NCBI GenBank assembly: GCA_950295325.1
Contig: OX485808.1
Coordinates: forward strand, 26,930,527 to 26,990,526
Direction: 5' to 3'
DNA from: Polytrichum commune
Taxonomy: Eukaryota > Streptophyta > Polytrichopsida > Polytrichales > Polytrichaceae
DNA: 60,000 bases
Positions within the stretch are counted from its first letter, which is position 1; each line of letters begins with the position of its first letter. The notes under the pieces are model-generated. The model did not search any database. It was given only the letters and a program-made list of their open reading frames with translations, and was not told where the DNA came from. Both the position numbers and the translations under genes were made by a program. This document shows positions 1-11,633 of this stretch, in pieces.

Positions 1-1
1 C

Positions 2-1030
2 ATTCACAAAGCAGCGCATCCCAGATGCTTTCCTCGGAATTTTGATCCAAATAGGACAATACACTATTATTCTAACAATTCAGCCTGGATGAATGGTGAT
101 GTTTTTACACATTGGGTGAAGAGTGAGAACCGAAGAATGGCATTGAAAGACAGAAAGATTTGCATTATTGTGGATAATGCAGGAAGCCATGATATTCATG
201 GTGAGGTCAAGAAAGTTATAGATGGGTTTGATGCTTTTGTACTCTCCCATATCACTATCTTGTTCCTTCCACCAAATGTGACTTCAGTTGTTCAGCCTTT
301 GGATCAAGGAGTGATTGCAGCATTCAAAATGTGTTATAAGCGCAAGCTTGTTGCCTGGACTTTGCAACAAATTGATTACAACTCAAATGAAGATTTGGGG
401 AAATTGAATGTTGATGTATTTCAAGCTATGCTATGGTGTGTGTCGGCATGGCATGAATTAGATGATCAAACCATTAGAAATTGTTGGAGAAAGTCCGCCA
501 TATTGCCTGCTGAGTGGAATGCAGATATAAACAATCTTGATGAACGTATGAAGTCCAAAGTGGAGGAAGCAACTTTGGAATTGGGTAGACTCATCGCCGC
601 ATTAAATTTGGGTTTGGATGTTGAAGGCAAGCCTGTAGAAAAGTTTTGTCCTTTGGAGTACATAAACATGGAAGGTGAAGATGATTTTGAGGTGGAATTT
701 TCTACTGAGGAGCTTGTGCAATTAGTGCAAGATGGCGAACAAGTTCTTGATTCCATGGAAGTGGACCCATTGATTGTTGATAGCAGTGATGATGAGTCTA
801 AAGTAGTGAAGCCAAGCGATGCACAAAAATATGCTAAAGATGTTTTGAATTTTATGGCTAGCCAAGGTTCTCAGATTTTCAGCACTCATGAGTTCTCAGA
901 AATGGAAAAAATCCATGACAAACTCATTAGAATTGGTGTTGCACATTTAACATCAACAAAACAATGTGACATTAGAAGCTTCTTTGTCTCTAGTGAGAGG
1001 TCTTTACCTGATCTCAATGACACATTATGA
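2..1030 (+). CDS. Tigger/pogo-type DDE transposase, 3' part
   Basis: The frame is open from the window edge, so the N-terminal DNA-binding region and the first catalytic Asp lie outside. Reading in from base 2 gives family-typical sequence ending in SAWMNGDVFTHW. A second catalytic Asp is visible in IVDNAGSH and the third in QPLDQGVI, inside the hallmark block LPPNVTSVVQPLDQGVI of DDE_1 transposases (Tc1/mariner superfamily, pogo/Tigger/jerky branch). After it come an acidic linker and the C-terminal DIRSFF motif usual for Tigger proteins, then TGA. There are no internal stops or frameshifts. These enzymes cut and paste DNA in the nucleus. No terminal inverted repeat is recognised in the 1 kb downstream, so an active transposon and a domesticated gene cannot be told apart here. 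Confidence 0.85.
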   Translation: MHKAAHPRCFPRNFDPNRTIHYYSNNSAWMNGDVFTHWVKSENRRMALKDRKICIIVDNAGSHDIHGEVKKVIDGFDAFVLSHITILFLPPNVTSVVQPLDQGVIAAFKMCYKRKLVAWTLQQIDYNSNEDLGKLNVDVFQAMLWCVSAWHELDDQTIRNCWRKSAILPAEWNADINNLDERMKSKVEEATLELGRLIAALNLGLDVEGKPVEKFCPLEYINMEGEDDFEVEFSTEELVQLVQDGEQVLDSMEVDPLIVDSSDDESKVVKPSDAQKYAKDVLNFMASQGSQIFSTHEFSEMEKIHDKLIRIGVAHLTSTKQCDIRSFFVSSERSLPDLNDTL

Positions 1031-2291
1031 TGTGCTCTTGTTGTTATTCACAATTTTGAATTAGATTTTACATTCAAAAACATTGAAGTCTCGTATTTTT
1101 TATTTAAAAAAAAATTGTAATTATATTTTGATTTTCTACATATTTTTTGATAATATCACATTATGCACACACCTTGTTTATATCACACTTTTTGGTGAAA
1201 CGGAGGGTTTGATATTATCAAGGTTAGGGTGTATATGGGGCCTGCAATTTAGACATAGATGTCGGTGAAGATTCACCTAATACAAACCTTATCCTAATGT
1301 GTTGCCTCAACCGTGCACCTTTTACACGTCACTTTAAATGATCCATCAACATGAAACTTACAAACTTTAGTGTTGTCGGGGATGGGTGATTCACGACTCT
1401 ACAACATGGCTAGCAAAAGGTTGGAAAAAACCCAACTGTCAAACTACCACTAAGTGCCCCTTGGGAATGTGAATTTGGCAAAAGCCGGACATCATGGTGA
1501 ATCTCATGCCCATCCCATGTGAAGAGAGTTTGGGTATCTACCTATATGATAATTTAAGATCACTTTTGGCAAAACCATAACCAAAATGTTTGGGCATTTT
1601 ATATGATATGTTTTGTAATAGTCATGGAAATATCACTCTTTGTAAGATGCTAAAAACCACGTGCAAGCAAGATAGGATAAAATAAAATCCAATTATGAGA
1701 TTTACAAAAAATGAATATAACATTTCATTTTTATGGGAAATATTTTTATGAAAATTGTAGTGGTTTTTCTTGAATATGGTCATATTAATAGTTCTATTTC
1801 TTATTCTTTCAAGTTAATGATAGGGGCTTGAATAGTGGAGGGGCCACATCCGTGTCGCATATGTATCACATGTCACTTTATGATTTGAGGAACTTCATTG
1901 ACCTTAGTTCACAAGGGAATGACATGGATGTCGGAGAGAACCTATGAACAAAGTTGGGATTTGGGGCTCTTCTCTTCCCCTCTTGTGGGTAGTTTCTTCC
2001 AAGGATATTGACCTCCTTCAGCATTGTCATCCTTCATTCACTTGGTTGGGTAAGAAAGGGTTAACCCTTAAAACATAAGGGGGGTTGTAATCCTCTACAT
2101 TTGGCATGGCCTATGCCATGCAGTTCAATTTGCACACTTCGCGGTTAAAATCTCTTGAGGCGTGCTCCCAATGCCATGTTTCATTCAAAAAATACTTCAA
2201 AAATTTTCGAAATGGAATCCTCATCCATCGAAATGCCTTGATTTCATGCTCCGATTGCGTCTCTACAAATGCTCGGAACTTTTTAAACCTC
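1031..2291. other. AT-rich intergenic DNA, nothing recognised
   Basis: Flank between the Tigger-type frame and the Copia remnant. Only short reading frames without family motifs are present. The missing RT/RNase H half of the Copia element would be expected here in minus orientation, but no YVDD-type motif was found. Confidence 0.5.
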
Positions 2292-3535
2292 TCAAACCAC
2301 TATCGTTTTGATTATATCATGTAAACTCACACCTTCCTCAAAAAAATCATCAATGGAAGTAACAAAGTACTTTGCCCCTCCTACATACATGTTCTTCATG
2401 GGGCCACAAACACCCGAATGCATAATCTCTAAGGGTTTTATTGCTTGCCTCTCTGCATTGTACGTTGCCCAATTTTCCTGCATGTTGTTTGTCCCCCATA
2501 CATGCTTTGCAAACCATTATAGAGGTGGGACGAGAGGTTTTACCTAGGTTCATGTCCGTTACCATGCTTTGGAGTGCATAAATGCTCCTCACATTCAAAT
2601 GTCCAAGTTGGCGGTGCAAAATCTCCACCGAACCACCTTCCGCACGTGAACGTACTAAGTTGGCCACATCCACTCCGTATACCTTCGTGGGTTATTTGGT
2701 ACAAATTCCCTTCATGTTGAGCTATTACAAGCACATCATTGTTTGCATCTCCCATAATGCATTCGTTTACGTGAAATTGCACATTCAACATGTTCAACCA
2801 AAATTTGGTCACTGAGAGCAAGTTGGTTTCCACCTTGGGCACATGAAGTTAATTTGTGATGCGAATTCTATTTGTTCTGCCTCTCGTTTCAACTCCCACA
2901 ACAATGGATTCCATTCCGATAGCTTCGGCCACACAATCATACCCAAACGCACGATGTGTGGAGAAATTATCTCGAAGGTATCGAATGCCGCCCTATGGGA
3001 AGTTATGTGCTTTGTGGCTCCCGGATCCATAATCCATTTGCAAATGCTCCTCGAATGTGTTTTGTGTTGTATTGCAAATGTGATGTTGTCCTTGTCCTTC
3101 GTATTTTTAGCATTCTCTCTCTCCTCGTTCTTTGTTGTGTAGCAAAATCGCGCAATGTGGCCCGGTTTGTTGCAATAGAAGTATATTTTTATGCCTTGCC
3201 ATGAAGGTGGACCGCATGTTTTACTTTTACGCAACACCATCGCAATATCTTCACCCTAGGGTTCTTTCTCTTTGCGCTTCGATATCTCATGTATCAAACG
3301 TGTCATTACGTATTTTATCGTCAATTCTTTCATCGGCATCAATTCCAAAATGGTGATCAAGTACTCGTATGAGGTCGGCAAAGTCATGACAATGTCTTCC
3401 TCTTGTACAGATACTTTCAAACATGTGAGTTGATCCGTAAGTGCTTTGACATTGTTGATGTGGTTCAACAAGTCGTCGTTTTCTTGCACCTTGCACATGA
3501 AGAACTTGACTTGAAGAATGAGTTTGTATGCTCAA
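2292..3535 (-). pseudogene. Degenerate Ty1/Copia gag-protease-integrase fragment
   Basis: Pieces of one polyprotein lie in order on the minus strand but in several frames. Gag-like residues (3256-3535; DQLTCLKVSVQEEDIVMTLP) are followed by a CCHC zinc knuckle (CNKPGHIARFC), a protease site read as WIMDPGATKHIT (usually DSGAT), a gag-pre-integrase segment (LHRQLGHLNVRSIYALQSM) with Cys residues of the zinc-binding type, and the first part of the integrase core (SGVCGPM...YFVTSIDDF). At least three frame changes and several stops separate them. The integrase end, reverse transcriptase and RNase H are missing, and no LTRs or target duplication were found. This is a dead, truncated copy. Confidence 0.85.
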
Positions 3536-3599
3536 ACTTTCAAAGCAGGCCCTTAGGACCTAAAACACACCCCTAATGTATTCACTTATGCCCTTGCTC

Positions 3600-4870
3600 A
3601 ATGAAGGTTTTTTCACTCTCAAATAAATAAATAAATAATCTTTTTAATTTGTTCAAGTTTAACCCTCATTTTCTCAAAATGTTCGTTTGCACATTAACTC
3701 ACATAAATCAAACCCTAATGCTCTTAAATGAGTCATCATTCTCTTGACGCACTTTTGTACCTCAATACCTTAAATGAAACATTCTTTACCCTCAAACCAA
3801 GGAACTCATATGTGCTTGAGGTCAAGTGACAAGCCTCTCTTTCAAGTGGCACCTGAAACATTCAAAACACTTAATTATGCTCCTCTCAACCTCAAATGAT
3901 TAGCCTTATTCCTCAAATGTGCTTTTCAACACTCGAGTATGCTCCTTTTGAGCTCAAATGGCTAGCTTATCCCTCAATCAAGTGTTTCAACACTCAAATG
4001 ATCCAAGTCAAATCATATTAAACTGCAAAAATATTCAATGCCCTCAAAGAAGCCTTCAAATACCCAAGTTAGATTCAAATAAATTTCTAAGCTTTCTAAA
4101 CATATCCTTGCAATTGAATGCATTCAAATAACATCCTTTCAAGGTCCAATGAACCCTCTTGCCTTCAATTTTTTTCTTTCGTTCGAATCCACTAAATAAA
4201 ATTCCATTTTAACTTTTTAAAATACTCTCATATTGTCAAGTGAGCTTTTGGACTCTCAAGTCACACAAGTTGGATCTAGTTCACTACAAATAAGAGCTCT
4301 TGCTCTCAAATATGCCCTAAAGTTTTCAAATCACTCAAGTTATATTTTTTTTCACTTCCAACGAGTCTATTTCTTCTCCAAAGTGCCTAAAAACACTCTA
4401 ATCACTCAAGTCAGATCTCTTACATCTCAAATGAGTCCGCTTACTCTCAAATGTGTGTTAGAATATTTTTAATCACTCAAGTTCAATTTGTTTCATTCAA
4501 GTTAGATTTTGCTTCATTCAAATGAATGCATTTTTCCTCAAATGTGCCTTTTGTATTATTTGATCACTCAAATCAAATGCTCTTGATCTCAAATCACATT
4601 CAGTGCACTCATACAAGTTTTTCCACACTTAGAGCATTCAAACAACACTTTCTTCAACTCAAAACACCTTGATTGATTTCAAACAAGCCCTTTAACACTC
4701 AATTAAGCCACACAAATAAGCCTTAAATCACTCAAGAAAATCAAGTCAGATGTTTTTGAAATCTAAACACCTCCAAACCTCTCAAATAAGCTTCTCAACA
4801 CTCAGGCCTCTTATATAAGCCCTTAAACAATCAAAACACTCAAATAAGTTGCTTCACTCAAGTTAAGACT
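3600..4870. repeat. CTCAAR-rich degenerate low-complexity block
   Basis: For about 1.3 kb the plus strand is dominated by irregularly spaced variants of CTCAAAT, CACTCAAG and TTCAAAT, often followed by gagt, gcc or aag. Spacing is not constant, so this is not a simple satellite or a CRISPR array. No reading frame of note crosses it. It abuts the gag end of the Copia remnant and might be the decayed untranslated leader of that element or an independent simple-sequence expansion. Confidence 0.6.
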
Positions 4871-6070
4871 CTTATATCAAACATACATTCAAGCAAATGC
4901 AAAAGACAAAGCAACACTTACAACAACCAAATATAATTGACCATACTAATGCTAAGATATTGATAAGCATATAATTACACTATGTAATGGTGAAATTGAG
5001 GATCATTATTGGAAGCTAGGTGTTGACCTCATTAATAAGGTTAGTGATATTATTAGGCCAATGACATTAAATACCATAAAAAGATGTACTCATGTGTAGT
5101 TATAAGTTTAATATTTAAAAAAAATTGTGATATTTCAATTTATGATTAAAATTGTTGAATACACGTAATAAATTTTCCTTGTGTATCAATGAAGAAGTCA
5201 ATTTAAGTGTCTTAATGAATCTCCTAGAAATTACGAGACATGTTCCAAGCACATGTAAGTAATTATGAAAATTATTGAAGACACATTTGAAAATATTGAA
5301 AAATACATAATCACTAATTAACCTTTGATTCAGTTCTTTATTTTTATTTAAATGATCAATATGACTTTATAAATTTTCAAATAATAAAGAGAAGATGAAC
5401 ATGCATCTAAACAAAAGTGGCACTTGAGGAATGATGCCCAAAAAAAACCAAAGGCACCCAAGTAAATGGCACCCAAATGGCACCTCAATCTCCCATGGTC
5501 ATCAATCATTTCATTGTTGTTAAGAGCATTGTTGTTCTTGAAGGTTGGAGATTGTGTGTTATTTTTTAGATGACCAGAGGTTGGAGAGTGGAGGTTGGAG
5601 GTTGTATTGTGTGTTGTGGACAACATTTTGTTGGCGATGTTCTTGTTGTTTGTGCCATTGTTATGGCTCATTCCAGTTCTTTAAAACTCTTTGGTATATA
5701 ATTGTTTTACTCTAATTTAGTTTCTACTTCAGTTTTATAATTTTGAAGAATATCTTACATATTTTATGACAATTCGATTTTTTCTATTTTCAAATTTCAA
5801 ATTCCTATTTGTTCCTATTCAATGTTGAGTGTGTTTGTAGACATCGTACATAGTACTTAACACTTTATGTGCTCACTTTCTTCTTCCTATAAGTATCACT
5901 TTTGATACTTAATTCTTGATTATTAAGTATCTTTAAGTGTTTTTGACAAAGTGTCAAAGACATTTCTATGAAACTTTTGAAGGTGTTATTTACATGAGTC
6001 TGAAGGAACTTCTTACAAAATTATCACATATGACCATAGAATGCCTTCTATTGCTTCACATGTGCCAGAA
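4871..6070. other. AT-rich intergenic DNA, nothing recognised
   Basis: Low-GC sequence with only short spurious reading frames. A minus-strand Asn-rich frame at 5348-5671 is compositional (CAAC/AAC repeats) and shows no domain. Confidence 0.5.
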
Positions 6071-6078
6071 TCTAGTTT

Positions 6079-6575
6079 CACGGGTAGATCACTTAGTGCA
6101 TTTTAAAAACGACGTGCGGCATAATATAGAGAGGATTAAAATCATTTGAAATAAAAATTATTAAGGAATTCCAAATAATGAAGGGGCCATTAAATGTAGA
6201 CAATCCCATTATAAGTAAGTTAGAAGGACATAAAACGTGGGCCATCATTTTTTTGTAAAATTAATATAGGGGCTGAAGATAAGGATCCTAGAAGGTATTT
6301 TTAGTATGGTATGTAAATAGGTTTAGGACTCACGGGGATGGATGATAATTGGGATTTCCATATGTCCAAAAATGGCTTAAAAGGAATATAGAGTACAAAA
6401 AATTGCAGTGACTTGGACAATATAAGTAATGGAAGGGTGCAAACAAATGGGCCATTTTTTAAATTTAAGTAATTATAGGGAGGCTTTAATTCAGCCCTTG
6501 AAGGTAAATAGCCCCAAAACAAAAACCCCCAGCCGCACGTGGTGCACAAAAATGCCTTAGAGTGATCTACCCGTG
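6079..6575. mobile_element. hAT-like MITE, 497 bp
   Basis: Terminal inverted repeats of about 42 bp start CACGGGTAGATCACT on the left and end AGTGATCTACCCGTG on the right; further inside, GACGTGCGGC pairs with GCCGCACGT. An exact 8-bp direct repeat TCTAGTTT flanks the element (6071-6078 and 6576-6583). An 8-bp target duplication is the mark of hAT-superfamily insertion. The interior is AT-rich and has no coding capacity, so it is a non-autonomous miniature element. Confidence 0.85.
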
Positions 6576-6784
6576 TCTAGTTTCCATGTGGGGTTACAAG
6601 TGGGTTATGGCGAATGTGAGCATGACACATGGCAAATATTGAGGAAAAGTTAATTATTTTGTGTTGGAATAAAGAGCCATCTACGGTTGTGTGGATTATT
6701 ATGCATTCTCCATATCTATTCATTTTTTGCATGTATTTTTATATTTCTCCTATAAATCAAGTAATTCCTTAAAGGTCATTATGA

Positions 6785-7485
6785 TAATATCTTGATTTGA
6801 TAGTAAGGGTTTCGATTACTAACCGATACATACATTGATGATGAAATACTTATAATGTAATGAAGTCTCTCACTTCCTCTATATACTTTGTCCATTATAA
6901 AACCTTCTATAGTTTTCACGTTTTCATTATGCGTTGCTATAACTTTTATATGACAAAATCATGATTGCCTAGTAAGTTATATTAGCATGCTCTTTGATAT
7001 GCATAAGTCTAGCTTTGTATTTTATAATGATAAACAATGATGTTGTCATTGCAAAGCCATAACAATGTGAAACCCCAAATACTAATGCACACTAAAAGGT
7101 GATACCATTGTTGTTCCAAAAAGTTTTTAAATCTTTAAAAAATTATGCCATTCTTTCAATTAAAAAAATAGCAATCTTGTTACAAACATTTTGAGAATGA
7201 ATATAACAAAGACACTTTGATTTTGTTAGTTTTGAGTTTTTATCCTAATTATGTAGTCTTTGTATCTCTGCTTGGTTATCGGCTACTAGCCAACACTTGA
7301 ATTTTGATGTTGCATTTTCTTATTTATTTTTTCTTTAATTTTCTAAAAATGAGGTTATTCTTTCATGTGCTTAAAATCTTGATTTAATTATAAGGGTATC
7401 AACTACTGGCCAATACATTTATTGATGAAGTAATATCCATGTTGTAATGGAGTCGCTCACTACCTCTATATACTTTGTTTATACT
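6785..7485. repeat. Pair of diverged direct repeats about 590 bp apart
   Basis: A stretch of about 105 bp near 6790-6895 recurs near 7380-7485 in the same orientation. Shared landmarks are TTGATTTGATAGTAAGGGT versus TTGATTTAATTATAAGGGT, then GATACATACATTGATGATG versus AATACATTTATTGATGAAG, and finally CCTCTATATACTTTG in both. A third partial echo of the GGCTACTAGCCAACAC type lies at 7278 and 7550. There is no coding content. Confidence 0.6.
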
Positions 7486-7599
7486 TTTGTAATGTTGGGT
7501 TTGAATTTCTGGCCCATATTTGGAGTCTCGATATTTCTACTTGAGTATTGGTTGCTAGCCGACACCAGAATCTTTTGTAGTGTTTCTATATATCTAGAG

Positions 7600-10500
7600 A
7601 GTTTAATATCTTGATCAAGAAGCTCTAGAAGGTGGACAATTACTTGGGAAATTCATGTGGCCTGGACCTTCAAAGGACTCAACTACAATGCTTGGGGGAT
7701 TGTCACAAAGATAGTTAATCAATATCCAGTTTTAATTTTGGTAAATCTTCCAAAAGTTAATGAAGCTTATTGATATTCCTATATTGTTTCAAAATGAAAA
7801 TATGAAGATAAGTCAATCTGTTGGAGATGAAATTATCTGGGAGTCATAATATTTGATGTCATATTTTTCAACTCTTGACACAATACTATACAATATCGGC
7901 AGTTGGCTGAGAAATCAAAATAATGATGAAAAACCTCTAGTCGATTTCCTTGATTTGAACATAGGAATGAAAGTGGCACTTTCTGATGGAAGTACTTCCA
8001 AAGCAAAATGTGTTGGAATGAATGTAATTGACAAGGGCTCACCAAAGGGAACTTGAAAGGGGTTTAAGGTCCCACATAGCTTCTTCATCATGGTCAATAT
8101 AAGTACAGTGCGTTCAAACTCAATGAACTTCCAAGCATTCTATGAAATGGGAAATTTAACAATCCTTGGTAGTTCAATTTAATTTCGAGTGTTGTGGAGT
8201 GCATACAAAGTTCATTCCATTGATATCGCAAATTTACAACACTACATTTCACGCATGGTTCATTGATGAGGGTTGAAGACAACAAAGGTTCTATAAGTAT
8301 ATCAGTCAACAACGAATAAGACGCAAGTATGTATCAATAAACATAGAAGACAAAAACAATAATGACGACTTTGGTCAAGGAGACAATGCTCATGGGGACA
8401 ATAGCCACGACGTCTTTTCCAACTTGCCCTTTATGGACAGGCAAAATTATATTTTTATTGAATGAAAATAGCAGTGTGCATGGAAAAGCCTTAATTTGGG
8501 TGCGCCTTCTCAAATAACCATATGATGAGGATATCCTTGAAGACACACATGTAGGGATTGTAATTATTTTTGAAAATGATAATAACCTTCAAATGACAAC
8601 AATGTATTGAAATTTAACCCATTCTAGGCTAGACGAAGTTCGCATTCCCTTAGACATAGTAGTGTTTTGTTCTCAAACTCAGGAGCTTGAAGTAAGTGTT
8701 GGTGGCTTTGATAGATTTGCCCAAGAATGCCTATAGATACCATCTGATGTCAAAATTCACAACTGAAGGTTGATTGCTCATCTTCCAAGTTTAGTTGGAA
8801 GGCATGCATGGAAGATTGACGTTGAATAAGTTTGATCAAATGTTGTAAAGAGAGATGACAACCACTACTTGAGTTTAGTGTTTGTATTTTAAAAATTTCA
8901 TGCAATATTTTTTCTAGTATACCGGACAATAGCCAATTAAAAAAAAATGCACTAGTTCCCATTGTCTTCATGATAAGAAATGATCAACAATTTCTTTGTG
9001 GCTTTCTCCTAGGAGAGCCGTTGGAATGTGGAGAACATACGACAACAACAAGCATCTTCTTCCAGTAGGTGATTGTCATCCCATCCCAATGAAACCATTG
9101 TGGGACAATTTAAAAATCAAACGGCTAAGAATAAATGTAGAAAATGAGAGGACAATGAGGACAAAAGCATTGAAAAAAATCATATCATTTATAAATTTGC
9201 CAAATATATTGCATATTGGAAATTAGATATAGCTCAAAATGAGAATTACACTCAAGGTATGGTTAATTATGTCACATATCAAGAGCACATTCCCAAAGAG
9301 GTCATTGGCCTTCTACCAGTCAATCCTGGAAAATTATAGGAAGGACTTTGGCCGCTCTCTAATTGGAACAGGGATCACGCATGCAATTGTTTAGGCAATT
9401 AAATACCAATGAACTTAGCTAAGGGTACTCTTGAGGATGAACCCAAGCCTTATCCTTGAAGTAGTCCAATAAAAGAATGACCAAAGGCCCTACTCAATCC
9501 TTACATAGATATTCTACTCATTGACTTTATTTGGTAGCACCCAAGTGATAAACATTACCTTCCAATCTTGATGGGACAAGTGTTAAGTTATGTTGACTTA
9601 ATTGAAGGAGTTAATTATGAAGAAATTACTATATAATGATGGACTCTTTTATGTGGGAAGAAAACCAAAATAAAATAAAATAAAAACGGCCATTGCTAAA
9701 AAAAATGTTGGAGAAGGCAATGGACAAATGAGGCATTTTTTTCCCGAGGTCTTCCATTGCATAATTGTCTTATTGTCTCACATGATGTCGTCTCATACAA
9801 AATTAAGGTCGCCTACAACGCATTTGATTTCCATAGTGTCTATGAATGTTGCAGTGGCAAACCTGATATTTGTAAGTGTTGTTGTATACCTTGATGTGAA
9901 TTGCGAAGACTGATTCTAAGGACTTTGGGTTTCTATCATGCTATTAAGTGGTAGCACATACGAACTATAGTTCGACAAAAGCAACATGGCTCTAAATCTA
10001 TGCAAATATGGATAAATGAACATGCATATATACTATCATGGATGTAATGCACCCTCTAACAATGATTAAAGAATTTTATATTGAGTTATGGTCCGTGGAC
10101 TCATAACATTCTAACATTTTATTTCTTGCATATCTTCTAGGATCCAGTACTGTTGTCAGACCATGTATTGAATCTAGAGAATGACAATTGAGACCGCAAC
10201 TTTTTAATGTATTTAGGAATGTGATATTGATGTTAATTTGTTTGTATTGTGTAGGATCCAAGAATGAGTAGCGTAGGGGGTTTGAGGTTCTAAATATAGA
10301 ATCAAAATAGTATTGCCTATAGGTGGATAAACAAGTATTGGCATCAAACCAATAAGTTGATGCCATCATCATTTGAAAATGAAAATTGTCTTAAATTTAT
10401 GAAGAATCAAATTATCCAATGCATTATTCTTGTCTTGTCATATGAAATGTTACTAAATTCCATCACTTTTTTGTCTAAAGTGTGTCAGTGGATATGTGAC

Positions 10501-11130
10501 TTTTGTCTAGAATTGAGCAAAAGTCCATACATACACGTTCTAACTATTGGAGTTATCTTCTCTTAGGTTTAGGGCATCAGTTTCTTCTTCTACTTCTTCT
10601 TCATCTCTTTATTTCTATTTTTTCCCCTTTCCCTTTTCCTACATAGTGTTGTTTGCCACCTAATGTAATTCAACCCCCAAAGGACCAAAGCTTGGAATTA
10701 AAATCAAATAAAGTCATATATGTTTTTCCAAATTTGCATATGAAAACACATTGATTTGAGTTGAGTTGATTTAGGGAGTTGACTATATAGTCAACTACTA
10801 AACAAAATAATAGTTTTGGAGAATTAAATAGCATAGCACAAATTTCGGGGAGAGGTAAGTGTACCCTAAGGCCCCTAACATTTTCACAAGAAGAGTTTAT
10901 GTCATCTAGATACACCTTACACCCCCCAAAAGTTAATTTGTGCTCATCCATGAAGCAATACATGTTTCATTTGTGTCAATATTACTTCAATGGATTTGTC
11001 AATGAAAATTAATTAATGAGCATGTATAAAACACGTGCCTTCTTTTTCTCTTTCCTTTCAGTAGTTTATATATTTTGTACACAATTGAGGCAATTTACTC
11101 AATTATTTCCAAATTGCCATATACATACAT
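7600..11130. other. Unresolved region with decayed short frames
   Basis: Frames up to about 98 codons occur on both strands (for example 7853-8056 plus, 10076-10372 minus), without recognisable motifs, splice-consistent neighbours or codon bias. Some 7.6-9.6 kb frames read like old coding sequence broken by stops, but no family could be named. Confidence 0.4.
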
Positions 11131-11266
11131 GAAAGCCTTATGCAATCTATGATTTGTATGTATGGTCTTCTTTTTTGTCATTATATATATATAAAAGGGG
11201 TTTCAATAAGGGTCCGGCATGTGCTTTCAAAGAAGGCATGTCAATTAAAAATGAGTTTGAAGGATT

Positions 11267-11289
11267 TGTGTGTGTGTGTGTGTGTGTGT
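11267..11289. repeat. (TG)n microsatellite
   Basis: Uninterrupted TG dinucleotide run of about 11 units. Confidence 0.9.
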
Positions 11290-11618
11290 CCAAGTTTTTT
11301 TCTTCCAAGCTTGCTCATATTTTTTATGCAATAGTGAGACAATTTACTCTAAAGCTTATGTAGTTTATGATTTATATGTACGATCTTCTTTTTGGTTACA
11401 AGTTGTCTAAATATAATGGGTTAATAAGAAGTCATGCATGTACTCTCATGCCCCGATCACACCAAACTTTCCGTCCGGTTTTAGCTGCGAAATTGTTGGG
11501 GATTATGTTCAGAAATAGAATCATGTTAGCTCACCACTTTTCGCACTATTACAGCCAGAGATGATGACCAATGGTGCTAGACGTGGCTGGTGTGATCAGC
11601 CCCTCAAAGAAGAGTGCA

Positions 11619-11633
11619 CCCCCCCCCCCCCCC
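11619..11633. repeat. Poly-C tract, 15 nt
   Basis: A pure C run preceded by AGAGTGCA. Its reverse complement (poly-G then TGCACT) resembles the tip of the poly-G-ended element starting at 43272, but no partner end was located nearby. Confidence 0.8.

Noticed and set aside
3600-4870. CRISPR or regular satellite array
   Set aside because: Spacing between CTCAAR words is irregular, there are no constant spacers, and the window is plant nuclear DNA.
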